DNA of 64,000 bases, taken from the NCBI RefSeq assembly GCF_009827535.1, contig NZ_WTYN01000001.1, positions 1,116,001 to 1,180,000 of the forward strand. The letters run 5' to 3'. Position 1 is the first letter of the stretch. Each line of letters opens with the position of its first letter. Source of the stretch: Qipengyuania oceanensis. GTDB lineage: Bacteria > Pseudomonadota > Alphaproteobacteria > Sphingomonadales > Sphingomonadaceae. The translations under genes and the position numbers were made by a program. The notes under the pieces are model-generated. The model was not told the DNA's origin. It searched no databases and saw only the letters and a list, made by a program, of their open reading frames with translations. Shown in pieces: positions 31,135 through 40,083 of this stretch.

Positions 31135-32829
31135 TCAGTAAAGGTAGGACATCACCAGGTAGAGGCAGAGCAGCACCGCGGTGATCAGCACGGTGCTGCC
31201 GATCGGGCGGGCGGTAAAGAGCATGCCGTCGGGCATCCTGCTGCGCGCGAGACCGCCGAGGAACTGTTCGCCGAACAGCTTCGCCAGACCGCCCATCACC
31301 ACGCTCCAGCCGCGCGAGAACGCCCGTCCGGCAGCCAGCGCCCCCGAGGGCAGGACCTTGCGATAGACCCATTCGAAATCGAGGTTGGTCGATGGCAGTT
31401 CGGGCGGATAGAGCCCGCGCAGGTTGAGCCAGACGAAGGCCAGTGCCGAGAAGAACAGCAGCTGCAGCTGCGCCAGCACATGCGTCGTGTCGTAGGCGGA
31501 ATAGTCCACCTCGTAAGGCAGCAGCGAATAGAGCGCTTGCGGATAGACCCCGATCGCGATGCACAGCGTTGCCGACAGCGCCATCGCCAGCAGCATGTTT
31601 ACCGGCGGCTCCTTCGCCGGGATCTTCGCGTCATGCGCGAAGAACGCGAAATAGGGGATCTTGATGCCCGCGTGGTGGAACACGCCTGCAGAAGCAAACA
31701 GCAGGCACAGCCAGACCCAGCCATAGCCTTCCTCGAGCGCGGCACTCATCACCATCGACTTGCTCACGAAACCGCTGAACAGCGGAAAGGCCGAGATCGA
31801 GGCGGCACCGACGATGCACAAGATCGTGGTCAGCGGCATTTTCTTGTACAGCCCGCCGAGGTCGGAGCCGTTCATCCGGCCGGTGACGTGCAGCACCGCC
31901 CCCATCGCCATGAACAGCAGGCCCTTGAAGATCACGTCGTTAAAGGCGTGCGCGACCGCGCCATTGATCGCCAGCGCCGTGCCGATCCCGATGCCGACGA
32001 CCATGAACCCGACCTGGTTGATCATCGAATAGGCGAGCACGCGGCGCAGGTCGTTCTCGATCACCGCATAGAAGATCGGGAAACAGGTCATCGCCGCGCC
32101 TATCCAGACGAGCAGCTCGGTCCCCGGGTATCCCCGCGCCAGAGCGTAGACCGCGACCTTGGTGGTGAAGGCGCTGAGGAACACCGTGCCAGTCGGGGTC
32201 GATTCCGGATAGGCATCAGTCAGCCAGTTGTGCACGAAAGGGAAAGCGCATTTAATGCCGAAAGCGGCAAAGATCAGCCAGCCGCCCCAGCCCACAAGGC
32301 CGATCTCGCCGAAGGCCAGCGAGCCGGTATCGCCGAAGACGAACAGCGCACCGGCGAGCAGCAGGACGCCCGACAGCACGTTGATGACGAGATAGCGCAT
32401 CGCCGCGCCATAGGACCGGTCGCTCCGCCGCGCCCAGATCAGGAAAGTCGAGCTGACTGCCATGATCTCCCAGAAGAGGAACAGGGTCAGCAGGTCGCCG
32501 GCGAACACCGCGCCGAGCGCGCCGCCGATATAGGCCATCGCCGAGACGTGTTGCACCGTGTCGCGCACATGCAGCGAGAAGATGACCGCGATGAAGGCTG
32601 CGAGGTGGAAGAGGTAACCGAACAGGATGCTGAGCCGGTCAATCCGCAGCGGTTCCAGCGAGTAACCGAGGAACGCCAGCTGGTGGCTCGTGCCCTCGCC
32701 CGCCTGGTAGAGCAGCCAGGCCCCGATGATCGGGACCAGCAGCATTACCGCGTTGCGCAGGTATCCGCGCAGGCCACCCGCCAGGATCGCAGCGAGGAAG
32801 AACAGCAGGGCGGGGTGCAGCTCAGTCAT
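31135..32829 (-). CDS. MrpD/NuoM-like antiporter subunit (third copy)
   Basis: A 564-residue inner-membrane protein with about 14-16 helices of the proton_antipo_M family. Key residues are the Glu in TLFLFWEIMAVSS and the Lys in FGIKCAFPFVHNWL, which form the proton path in this family. It extends about 80 residues past the other two copies at the C-terminus, including a cytoplasmic stretch and a final helix. It overlaps the 99-residue membrane protein gene by eight bases and closes the Mrp operon. Its division of labour with the other two copies is unknown. Confidence 0.9.
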   Translation of the reverse strand: MTELHPALLFFLAAILAGGLRGYLRNAVMLLVPIIGAWLLYQAGEGTSHQLAFLGYSLEPLRIDRLSILFGYLFHLAAFIAVIFSLHVRDTVQHVSAMAYIGGALGAVFAGDLLTLFLFWEIMAVSSTFLIWARRSDRSYGAAMRYLVINVLSGVLLLAGALFVFGDTGSLAFGEIGLVGWGGWLIFAAFGIKCAFPFVHNWLTDAYPESTPTGTVFLSAFTTKVAVYALARGYPGTELLVWIGAAMTCFPIFYAVIENDLRRVLAYSMINQVGFMVVGIGIGTALAINGAVAHAFNDVIFKGLLFMAMGAVLHVTGRMNGSDLGGLYKKMPLTTILCIVGAASISAFPLFSGFVSKSMVMSAALEEGYGWVWLCLLFASAGVFHHAGIKIPYFAFFAHDAKIPAKEPPVNMLLAMALSATLCIAIGVYPQALYSLLPYEVDYSAYDTTHVLAQLQLLFFSALAFVWLNLRGLYPPELPSTNLDFEWVYRKVLPSGALAAGRAFSRGWSVVMGGLAKLFGEQFLGGLARSRMPDGMLFTARPIGSTVLITAVLLCLYLVMSYLY

Positions 32830-33121
32830 CGCGTGCCCCGCCGTGATCGCGATCGTCATCGTAATAGTCTTCGTCGCGCATCAGCACCTTGCGCATCTGC
32901 GTCGCGATCAGGACCAGCACGACGCAGGCGACGAAGCCGAAGATCGCGTAGAAGGCGGGCAGGTTCTCCCACGGGTGATAGACGTGGCGATGGATGACGA
33001 AATCCGCCGCGACCAGCACCGCGCACAGCACGTAGAACACGCGCAGGATCATCCTGATGTTTTCCGGCTTCTCGAAGAAGCCCGGCGCTTCGGCGGCGCC
33101 GTGCTCGCGGTCGTCGCTCAC
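32822..33121 (-). CDS. Small Mrp-operon membrane protein
   Basis: A 99-residue protein with two hydrophobic helices (about 24-42 and 54-76), short charged ends and an Asp-rich tail (DEDYYDDDRD). It starts at a GTG overlapping the preceding stop as GTGA and overlaps the following antiporter gene by eight bases. It is coupled on both sides and so is likely a small subunit of the antiporter complex. I know of no named family. Confidence 0.75.
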   Translation of the reverse strand: MSDDREHGAAEAPGFFEKPENIRMILRVFYVLCAVLVAADFVIHRHVYHPWENLPAFYAIFGFVACVVLVLIATQMRKVLMRDEDYYDDDRDHGGARDD

Positions 33122-34584
33122 TGTCGCACTCCAAGTTCGGCCAGGTGGTACACGCCTTGCGGGAAGGCGAACAGCAGCAGGCAACCGGTCGCTGCCACGC
33201 CGATGGCGATCAGGCAGGCCAGCGGGGCCTCGCCGAATGCCGCTGCCGGTGCCGTGCGATCGCGCGGGAAGAAACCGCGGATCGGGATCGGCAGCAGATA
33301 GGCGATGTTGAGCAGCGAGCTGAGCATCAACACGCCCATCAGCACGAGGTATCCGGTCTCCATCGCGCCTAGCATCAGGTACCACTTGGCCCATGTGCCG
33401 CCTGTCGGCGGCAGGCCGATGATGCTGAGCGAACCGATGAAGAAAGCCGCCATCGTCCACGGCATGGCTCGCCCGAGCCCGTCCATCTGGCTGATCTCGG
33501 TCTTCTTGGTCGCCACGTAGATCGCGCCCGCGCAGAAGAAGAGCGTGATCTTGCCGAATGCGTGCATCGCGATCTGGAGCGCCCCGCCGATCGCGCCCGC
33601 TTCGACCGCCAGCAGCGCGCCGAGCGTGACATAGCCGAGCTGGGCCACCGTCGAATAAGCAAGCCGCGCTTTCAGATTGTCCTTCGTCATCGCGATCAGC
33701 GAGGCGATCAGCACGCTTGCGCCGGCCAGATACAGCAGGAAATCGCGCGCCTCGAGCGTCTGGAGCAAGTCGAAGCCGAACACGTAAACGGAAATCTTGA
33801 GCAGGGTGAAAACACCCGCCTTCACCACGGCGACCGCGTGCAGCAGCGCGCTGACCGGAGTAGGTGCGACCATCGCCGACGGGAGCCAGCGATGGAACGG
33901 CATCAGCGCCGCCTTGCCGACGCCGAAGAAGAACAGCACCAGCAGCAGTCCGGCAGCGGGGCCGGAGATCTTGTCGGCGAGCAGGCCGCCGGCGGTAAAG
34001 TCCAGCGTGCCGGCAACGTGGTAGGTCCAGATCAGTGCCGGCAGGAAGAAGAAGATCGAGGTGCTGAGCAAGATGCCGAGATAGATGCGTCCGCCCCGCC
34101 GCGCTTCCTCGGTGCCCTTGTGCGTCACCAGCGGATAGGTCGACAGGGTCAGCAGCTCGTAGAAAACGAACAGGGTCAGCAGGTTTCCGGCAAAGGCGAT
34201 GCCCAGCGCAAAGGCGATCGCCAGCGCGAACAGCATGTAAAAGCGGGTCTGGTTCTCCTCCTTCGCGCCGCGCATGTAGCCGATCGCGTAGATCGAGGTG
34301 ACGATCCACAGGAAACTGGCGATCAGCGCGAAGATCATTCCCAGCGGCTCGAGCCGGAAGGCAAGCGTGAGACCCGGCAAGGGCTGGAACAGCGTAACGG
34401 CAGGGCTCGCCCCGCCCCACAGCGCGAACAGCAGTTGCAGCACCATGGCAAAGGTCGCCGCGCCGGTGGCGAGCGTTACGCCCTCGCGCAGATTGGGACT
34501 GCTGCCGGTCAGGCGCACCAGCAATGCACCCACGATCGGCAGGGCGACTGCGAGCAGCAGGATCGTGTCGGCCGTCATGCCCAT
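33118..34584 (-). CDS. MrpA-N/MrpD-like antiporter subunit (second copy)
   Basis: A 488-residue proton_antipo_M protein with about 14 helices. The Glu in VFYELLTLSTYPL and the Lys in GVGKAALMPFHRWLP are present, followed by APTPVSALLHAVAVVKAG. That last segment is the one most typical of NuoL and the N-terminal part of MrpA. I infer that this gene could supply the MrpA N-terminal half, which is otherwise missing in this operon. Its ATG overlaps the mrpD stop (TGATG). Confidence 0.9.
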   Translation of the reverse strand: MGMTADTILLLAVALPIVGALLVRLTGSSPNLREGVTLATGAATFAMVLQLLFALWGGASPAVTLFQPLPGLTLAFRLEPLGMIFALIASFLWIVTSIYAIGYMRGAKEENQTRFYMLFALAIAFALGIAFAGNLLTLFVFYELLTLSTYPLVTHKGTEEARRGGRIYLGILLSTSIFFFLPALIWTYHVAGTLDFTAGGLLADKISGPAAGLLLVLFFFGVGKAALMPFHRWLPSAMVAPTPVSALLHAVAVVKAGVFTLLKISVYVFGFDLLQTLEARDFLLYLAGASVLIASLIAMTKDNLKARLAYSTVAQLGYVTLGALLAVEAGAIGGALQIAMHAFGKITLFFCAGAIYVATKKTEISQMDGLGRAMPWTMAAFFIGSLSIIGLPPTGGTWAKWYLMLGAMETGYLVLMGVLMLSSLLNIAYLLPIPIRGFFPRDRTAPAAAFGEAPLACLIAIGVAATGCLLLFAFPQGVYHLAELGVRQ

Positions 34585-36068
34585 CAGCCGCCACCCATCA
34601 CGGCCTGCGCCGCGCCGGCTGCCGCGTTGACGGTGAAGCTCGTCTGCAGGCCGAACCAGATTGTCGCGAGCGCAAGCGCCCAGGTCGGCACCAGCAGCGC
34701 CATCGGCGCCTCGTTACGACCCGCTATTTCGGGTTCGGTAAAGTATGCCGCCTCTACCACGCGCCAGACATAGGCGATCGAAAGCAGCGATCCGATCAGG
34801 ATCACGGCGACGATGAATATGCCGATCATTCCGCGATCGAGCGCGGCGAGGATCAGGTACCACTTGCTGACGAACCCCGCCGTTAGCGGCACGCCGATCA
34901 GCGACAGCCCGCCGATCACGAAGGCGCCCATCGTCCAGGGCATCGTCTTGCCCAGCCCCCGGAAGGCGTCGAGCGAGACGCTGCCCTTGCGATAGAAAAC
35001 GCAGCCGACCGCCATGAACAGGCAGGCCTTGATGATGGCGTGGTTGACCATGTGCAGCACGCCGGCGGCGACGCCTGCCGCGCTGACCATCGCGATGCCC
35101 AGCACCATGTAACCGATCTGTGCGACGCTGGAATAGGCGAGCAGGTGCTTGATGCTCCGCTGCGTGATCGCCAGGATCGACCCTCCGATCACGGCTAGCG
35201 AGGCGAGCGTCACGAGGATCGGCTGCAGCGGCATTTCGGCAAAGGCGAAATCGACCCCGAAGATCGTGAAGACGAAGCGGATGAGAGCGTAGAGCGCGAC
35301 CTTGGTCGCCGTCGCTGCAAGGAAGATCGAGATGACCGACGGCGCGTAGCCATAGGCGCCGGGCAGCCAGATATGCAGTGGCGCCAGGGCGATCTTGATG
35401 CTCAGCCCGATGACGATGAAGGCGAAGGCGGCGCGCACCGTGTTGGTGTCCATGACAGCGGGCAGGCGCGCGGCGAGGTCCGCCATGTTGAGCGTGCCGG
35501 TCATCATGTAGAGGAAGCCAATGCCGATCAGCAGCATTGTCGCACCGATCGTCCCGAGCACGAGATACTGGAACGACGCGCTGAGCGCCCTCCGGTCGTT
35601 GCCGTAGCTGATCAGCAGATAGGTCGAGAGCGAGGATATCTCGAGGAAGACGAACAGGTTGAACGCATCGCCGGTGATCGCCATGCCGAGCAGGCCCGCA
35701 AGGCACAGCAGGAAGGCGGCAAAGAAGATCGGCTGGCCGGCAGCGCGGATCTCGCGTGCAACGCTCGCCCGGGCGAAGACCAGCGTGATCGCCGCCATCG
35801 ACGAGACCAGCAACAGGATCAGGCTGTTGAGCCGATCGACCCGGAATTCGATGCCGTAGGGCGGCTCCCACCCGCCCATACCGTAGGAGACGACCGCGCC
35901 GTTCGAGGTTTGCACAAACAGGAGAGTCGATACCGCCAGCGTGCCGAGGCTCGCGACGAAGGCGATGAGCCACGGCAGGCCACGCACACGCAAGATGAAG
36001 CACAGCGGCGCGCAGGCCAGCGCGATCACGATCTGCAATGCAGGCAGGTTGGCGATGATCGACTGCAT
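34584..36068 (-). CDS. mrpD: Na+/H+ antiporter subunit D
   Basis: A 494-residue proton_antipo_M subunit, the copy in the normal position after mrpC. The Glu in FVFLEISSLSTYLLI and the Lys in IGLSIKIALAPLHIWLP are conserved. It forms part of the membrane core that exchanges cytoplasmic Na+ or other cations for protons. Its ATG overlaps the mrpC stop as TGATG, and it is coupled to the next D-like gene in the same way. Confidence 0.92.
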   Translation of the reverse strand: MQSIIANLPALQIVIALACAPLCFILRVRGLPWLIAFVASLGTLAVSTLLFVQTSNGAVVSYGMGGWEPPYGIEFRVDRLNSLILLLVSSMAAITLVFARASVAREIRAAGQPIFFAAFLLCLAGLLGMAITGDAFNLFVFLEISSLSTYLLISYGNDRRALSASFQYLVLGTIGATMLLIGIGFLYMMTGTLNMADLAARLPAVMDTNTVRAAFAFIVIGLSIKIALAPLHIWLPGAYGYAPSVISIFLAATATKVALYALIRFVFTIFGVDFAFAEMPLQPILVTLASLAVIGGSILAITQRSIKHLLAYSSVAQIGYMVLGIAMVSAAGVAAGVLHMVNHAIIKACLFMAVGCVFYRKGSVSLDAFRGLGKTMPWTMGAFVIGGLSLIGVPLTAGFVSKWYLILAALDRGMIGIFIVAVILIGSLLSIAYVWRVVEAAYFTEPEIAGRNEAPMALLVPTWALALATIWFGLQTSFTVNAAAGAAQAVMGGG

Positions 36069-36436
36069 CACGGCTCGCCGTCCATCCCGCCATCCATGCG
36101 CTGGATGTCGTCTTCCTCGATGCTGCCATAGGCCTCGTTGATGCGGACGACCAGCGCCAGGCCCAGCGCGGTCGTCGCCACGCCAACCACGATCGCGGTC
36201 AGGATCAGGACCTGCGGCAGGGGATTGGCATACACCTCCACCCCGTCTTCCAGGATCGGGGCGATGCCGCCCTCGATCTTGCCCATGCTGATGTAGAGGA
36301 AGAAGACCGAGGTCTGGAAGATGTTCAGCCCGATGATCTTCTTGATCAGGTTTCCGGCCGAGATCAGTACGTAGAAACCGACCATCATCAGCACCACGAC
36401 GACCCAGTAGTTGAACAGGCCAAGGACGGTCGTCAT
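36068..36436 (-). CDS. mrpC: Na+/H+ antiporter subunit C (NuoK-like)
   Basis: A 122-residue protein with three membrane helices, homologous to NuoK. The segments VGFYVLISAGNLIKKIIGLNIF and GGIAPIL are typical, followed by the conserved NPLPQVLILTAIVVGVA. It sits between the MrpB and MrpD subunits in the complex. Its ATG overlaps the previous stop as ATGA. Confidence 0.93.
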   Translation of the reverse strand: MTTVLGLFNYWVVVVLMMVGFYVLISAGNLIKKIIGLNIFQTSVFFLYISMGKIEGGIAPILEDGVEVYANPLPQVLILTAIVVGVATTALGLALVVRINEAYGSIEEDDIQRMDGGMDGEP

Positions 36437-37488
36437 GCGGCGCCCTCCCCTTCGGCCGGCTTCTCGCCGGCATGACCGTCCTGCGCGCTGTGCACCGCAT
36501 GGCCGGCGAAGCTGAGGAAGACCGCGATCATCACGCTGGCGACACAGATGCCGACGCCCAGTTCGATGACGATGATGCCGATGTGCTGGCCGGCGATCGG
36601 ATCGGCCGCAAGCACGTCGTAATCGAGCAAATTGCCGCCCATCGACAGCGTGGCGATGCCAGTGCCGAGATAGAGCAGCACGCCGATCACCATGGCGATG
36701 AACAACGCCTTGGGCACGATCACCTTGTGCGCCAGTTCGAGCCCGTAGATCATCGTGTAGAGGATGAATGCCGCGGCAAAGATCACGCCTGCCTGGAAAC
36801 CACCGCCGGGGCTGTAGTCGCCGTGGAACTGGACATAGAGCGCGTAGAGCAGGATCAGTGGTACAAGGATCTTGGAGACGACGTGCAGTACCGTGTGGTG
36901 CCGCAAGCTCGAGGTGTCCGAAAACTGCCAGTATGTCTCGCCACGGTGCTTTTCGAGCGAGCCCAGCAGCGCGAGCACGCCGATCCCGGCGGTAAAGATC
37001 ACGAAAACCTCGCCAAGCGTATCGAAGCCGCGATAGCTCGCTAGCACCGAAGTGACGACATTGGGAATGTCGATCTCGTCGACCGACTGCTGGAGATATC
37101 GCGGCGCGACGTGGTTATGCGGCGCGGCCATCGGGTCGGCGAAGGCGGGCATGTCGAAAGTCGCGTAGATCAGCGCCGCACCGGTCAGCCCGACCGCGAG
37201 CAGCGGGACGATGACCTTGCGAACGGGCTTGCGCACCTTGGGTGTCGAATGGGGTATCCGGCGCACCAGCGCCAGCGTGCCGAGCATCAGGATGGGCGCG
37301 ATCCCGGCGCCGATCGCCGCCTCGGTCAGGGCCACGTCGGGTGCATCTAGGTCGAGGAACAGCGCTGCCGACAGCAGGCTGTAGATGCCGAACAGCATGA
37401 TCACGGCGAACAGGTCGCGCACGAAGATCGTCGACAGCGCGGTCGCGACCAGCATCGTCAGCAGGGATATGCTGATGAGGGTATCTAT
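36433..37488 (-). CDS. mrpB: MrpA C-terminal (MbhD/MbhE) and MrpB fusion; apparent ATA start
   Basis: A predicted 351-residue membrane protein joining the MbhD/DUF4040 domain (about 1-75; GAPDVALTE-type segment DAPDVALTEAAIGAG), an MbhE-like part (about 80-170) and MnhB (about 200-330; HGDYSPGGGFQAGVI). In textbook Mrp operons the first two belong to MrpA. No ATG, GTG or TTG lies near the expected N-terminus (IDTLISISLL). The in-frame codon overlapping the mrpG stop is ATA (sequence ATAG), with AAGGGAG seven bases upstream. The first in-frame ATG (37455) would cut helix one. Confidence 0.82.
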   Translation of the reverse strand: MDTLISISLLTMLVATALSTIFVRDLFAVIMLFGIYSLLSAALFLDLDAPDVALTEAAIGAGIAPILMLGTLALVRRIPHSTPKVRKPVRKVIVPLLAVGLTGAALIYATFDMPAFADPMAAPHNHVAPRYLQQSVDEIDIPNVVTSVLASYRGFDTLGEVFVIFTAGIGVLALLGSLEKHRGETYWQFSDTSSLRHHTVLHVVSKILVPLILLYALYVQFHGDYSPGGGFQAGVIFAAAFILYTMIYGLELAHKVIVPKALFIAMVIGVLLYLGTGIATLSMGGNLLDYDVLAADPIAGQHIGIIVIELGVGICVASVMIAVFLSFAGHAVHSAQDGHAGEKPAEGEGAA

Positions 37489-37805
37489 CGCTCGTCTCCC
37501 TTGGCGAGGCTGTCGAACTTGCGCTGTTCCTTGCGCGCGGCCTTCGCGAGCGCATGCGCCGTGGTGGGCGCGGAATAGGCGAGGATCAGTAGGACCATGC
37601 CGAGTTTCAGGACCATCATCAGCGACTGGCCCTGCAGCATCAGGCCAAGGATGATCAGCCCGGGGCACAAGGTGTCGGTGATGCTGGCCGCATGCATCCG
37701 GGTGAAGAAATCCGGGAAGCGGAACAGGCCGATCGCACCAGTCAGGCCGAAAAAGCCGCCGACCAGGATGCAGGCCCAGCTCGCGATATCAAGGATCAGG
37801 TTCAT
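37485..37805 (-). CDS. mrpG: Na+/H+ antiporter subunit G
   Basis: A 106-residue membrane protein with three helices of the MnhG/PhaG family, recognised by FGLTGAIGLFRFPDFFTRMHAASITDTL. It is a small peripheral subunit of the Mrp complex. Its ATG overlaps the mrpF stop by four bases (ATGA), and its stop TAG overlaps the unusual ATA start of the next gene. Confidence 0.94.
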   Translation of the reverse strand: MNLILDIASWACILVGGFFGLTGAIGLFRFPDFFTRMHAASITDTLCPGLIILGLMLQGQSLMMVLKLGMVLLILAYSAPTTAHALAKAARKEQRKFDSLAKGDER

Positions 37806-38089
37806 CGCGCATCCTCCGCCGGCTCTGTCTCGTCGAGGTTGCGCTCATTGAATTCGAAGAAGCGCAGCACCGCCAAGATGCTGATGAAGTTGATCAGGGC
37901 GTAGACCAGCGCGACATCGATGAACGACGCGTTCGACGCCATGACGCCGATGATCGAGACCAGCAGCACCGTCTTGGTCGCGAACATGTTGATCGCGAGG
38001 ATGCGGTCGAACAGCGTGGGACCCAGGAACGCTCGCGCCAGGGCGAGCACCATGATCGAAAGAACGGCGAGCGATGCGGCGAGAAACAT
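37802..38089 (-). CDS. mrpF: Na+/H+ antiporter subunit F
   Basis: A 95-residue three-helix protein of the MnhF family. GPTLFDRILAINMFATKTVLLV and FIDVALVYALINFISILA are typical. It lies three bases after mrpE and overlaps mrpG by four bases. Confidence 0.93.
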   Translation of the reverse strand: MFLAASLAVLSIMVLALARAFLGPTLFDRILAINMFATKTVLLVSIIGVMASNASFIDVALVYALINFISILAVLRFFEFNERNLDETEPAEDAR

Positions 38090-38092
38090 GGG

Positions 38093-38569
38093 TCAGCCCT
38101 GCTCCAGCGCCGCGACCTTGCGGCCCATGACACCGCGACCCAACTCCTCGGCTCCGGCCTCGGTGAGCGCATGGACCTCGAAGGTGTCGTCATGCACGAA
38201 CAGCGTCACTGTCCCCGGCGTCATGGTGATCGAATTGGCGTACAGCACCTTGCCGACATCCGATTTCGCCTCTGCCCGAACGGTCAGGATCGTCGGGCTG
38301 AGCGACTTGCGCCCAAGCCAGACGCGTTTGGCGACATCGATGTTGGAAGCGATGATCTGGCCGATCATCCAGACGAGGTAGCCGGGCAGGCGCAGGCTCG
38401 GAACGAACAGCGGAAAGCGTTCGCCGTCATGCGCCTCCATCCGCTTGACGATGGCGATCACGATCACGATCGAAACCACGCCGAAGCCGAGCAGCATCGG
38501 CTTCAGATAGCCGGAATTGGCCATCCAGAAAGCTGCCAAGGCAACTGCCAGACCGAATACCGACCTCAT
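38093..38569 (-). CDS. mrpE: Na+/H+ antiporter subunit E
   Basis: A 158-residue MnhE-family protein: two N-terminal helices (1-38), then a cytoplasmic domain with LRLPGYLVWMIGQIIASNIDVA and the conserved SITMTPGTVTLFVHDDTFEVHAL. It is the first gene of the operon, so the promoter should lie in the 150 bases before it. AGGAA precedes the ATG. The operon order here is E-F-G-(A/B)-C-D-D-small-D, different from the ABCDEFG order of Bacillus. Confidence 0.92.
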   Translation of the reverse strand: MRSVFGLAVALAAFWMANSGYLKPMLLGFGVVSIVIVIAIVKRMEAHDGERFPLFVPSLRLPGYLVWMIGQIIASNIDVAKRVWLGRKSLSPTILTVRAEAKSDVGKVLYANSITMTPGTVTLFVHDDTFEVHALTEAGAEELGRGVMGRKVAALEQG

Positions 38570-38717
38570 TTGATGTTCCTGCAAGCAGGCATGATGCAGA
38601 CCTGTCCCCGTTTCCTCGGTCCCGGATACCGAAGCGGAACCGAATCGCGAGGTCAACGAGAACCGGACGAAAATCGCCGAAAAATCGGCCTCGCCGGCGG
38701 CGGGGCGACGATCGGGC

Positions 38718-39155
38718 TTACCAGCTGCCGGTATTTTCCATGCTGGCCCAGGGTTCCTGCGGCTCGAGATGGCCGTCCTGGAGCAGTTCGACGGAGATGC
38801 CGTCCGGCGACTTGACGAAGGCCATGTGCCCGTCGCGCGGCGGGCGATGGATGGTGTGACCGGCATCGGCAAGGCGTTGGCAGGTCTCGTAGATGTTCTC
38901 GACCCGGTAGGCGAGATGCCCGAAATTGCGTCCGCCGTCGTAGACTTCGGCGGCGCTGCCGTCTTCGGGCGGCCAGTTATAGGTCAATTCGACCTCGGCA
39001 ACCCCTTCCTGCCCCGGTGCCGCAAGGAAGATGAGCGTGAAGCGGCCCTGTTCGACATCGAAACGCCGCACTTCCTCGAGCCCGATCAGCTTGAAGAAAT
39101 CGACTGTCGCATCCGGGTCGGACACGCGGATCATGGAGTGGAGATACTTGGTCAT
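38718..39155 (-). CDS. gloA: Glyoxalase I (lactoylglutathione lyase)
   Basis: A 145-residue VOC-fold enzyme converting the methylglyoxal-glutathione hemithioacetal to lactoylglutathione. The four expected metal ligands are visible: His6, Glu56, His80 and Glu123, at positions closely matching E. coli GloA (His5, Glu56, His74, Glu122). The short form suggests a Ni- or Co-dependent bacterial type. It lies between the torF terminator and mrpE, in the same direction. Confidence 0.9.
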   Translation of the reverse strand: MTKYLHSMIRVSDPDATVDFFKLIGLEEVRRFDVEQGRFTLIFLAAPGQEGVAEVELTYNWPPEDGSAAEVYDGGRNFGHLAYRVENIYETCQRLADAGHTIHRPPRDGHMAFVKSPDGISVELLQDGHLEPQEPWASMENTGSW

Positions 39156-39194
39156 GCGCCCTGCCTAGCGCAGGCACGGGGCGGTGACGACACC

Positions 39195-39230
39195 AAAAAA
39201 AGGAGGCCGGCCGTTCGACGACCGACCCCC
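39195..39230 (-). terminator. Intrinsic terminator of the TorF porin gene
   Basis: On the minus strand a GC-rich stem of ten or more pairs with two G-T pairs (GGTCGGTCGT against ACGGCCGGCC, three-base loop) is followed within a few bases by seven T residues (39201-39195). It lies 33 bases past the stop at 39263. Confidence 0.85.
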
Positions 39231-39262
39231 CGTTCCCCCCAATTTCTCCCGTTTGGAACGGA

Positions 39263-40042
39263 TCAGAAGCTGAAGGCGAGAGTCGCTACGACCGTGTCGT
39301 CGGTAAAGCCGTCGATCGACGGTCCATCGACACCGATGTAGGAAACGCCGATTTCCAGCCCGCCGAGTATCGTGGCGCTCGCGCCGATCGAATAGTCGAA
39401 ACCGGTATCGTCGAGCGTGCCCGCAAGCAGCGGCGGTGCCAGGACGCCGTCGGTGTAGCCGAGGTGCGCGCTCAGCGAGATGGGCGTGTTCGGGATGCTC
39501 GCGCCCAGATCGGTATAGACGTAGAGGTTGTCTTCATCGCCGAGCGATGCCTGATCCCATGCGTAGGCGACGCCGAAGGTCGCTTCTGCCGGGCCGAGAG
39601 TCGTGGTGATCGACGCGTAGGGTTCCCAGTAGTTGACGTTGTAGTCATCGACGATCAGGCCGGTGCCGTCGTCACCGCCGTCGGTCGGATACATGTAATA
39701 AAGCAGGCCGACATCGAGCGCGACGCCCTCGGCGACATCGCCGCTCCAGCCGCCGTAGATGTCGAGCTCCATCTCGCCATAGGCGCTGCCGCCCTCGATC
39801 GAGCTCGCCCAGGTGCCGACATAGAAGCCGCTCGAATGCGTGACGTCGATGCCACCCTGGATCGCGGGATCGCCGGCCGACAGGGACACGCCGCGGAAGC
39901 GGTAATCGGTGACCAGGGCAACATTGCCCGAAACCTCGATGTCGCTGGGCGGATCGGTGTCCTGCGCCATGGCGGGCGCGGCAACGGCGAAAGTGGAGAA
40001 AGCAATAGTCGCAGCAGTGATGCCGCGGATGGACGTGAGCAT
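39263..40042 (-). CDS. TorF-family outer-membrane porin
   Basis: A 259-residue protein with a signal peptide (cleavage near AMA-QD, residue 27) and a beta-barrel predicted from repeated strands of alternating hydrophobic residues ending in Phe (VVATLAFSF). The early segment SGNVALVTDYRFRGVSLS is the hallmark of the TIGR02001/TorF family, implicated in uptake of small solutes. AAGGAAG precedes the ATG. It has its own terminator, and a stable hairpin lies in the leader, so expression is likely controlled independently of its neighbours. Confidence 0.9.
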   Translation of the reverse strand: MLTSIRGITAATIAFSTFAVAAPAMAQDTDPPSDIEVSGNVALVTDYRFRGVSLSAGDPAIQGGIDVTHSSGFYVGTWASSIEGGSAYGEMELDIYGGWSGDVAEGVALDVGLLYYMYPTDGGDDGTGLIVDDYNVNYWEPYASITTTLGPAEATFGVAYAWDQASLGDEDNLYVYTDLGASIPNTPISLSAHLGYTDGVLAPPLLAGTLDDTGFDYSIGASATILGGLEIGVSYIGVDGPSIDGFTDDTVVATLAFSF

Positions 40043-40083
40043 GACAAACTTCCTTATTTGTTGTCGCTTCGTCCCACCTGCGT

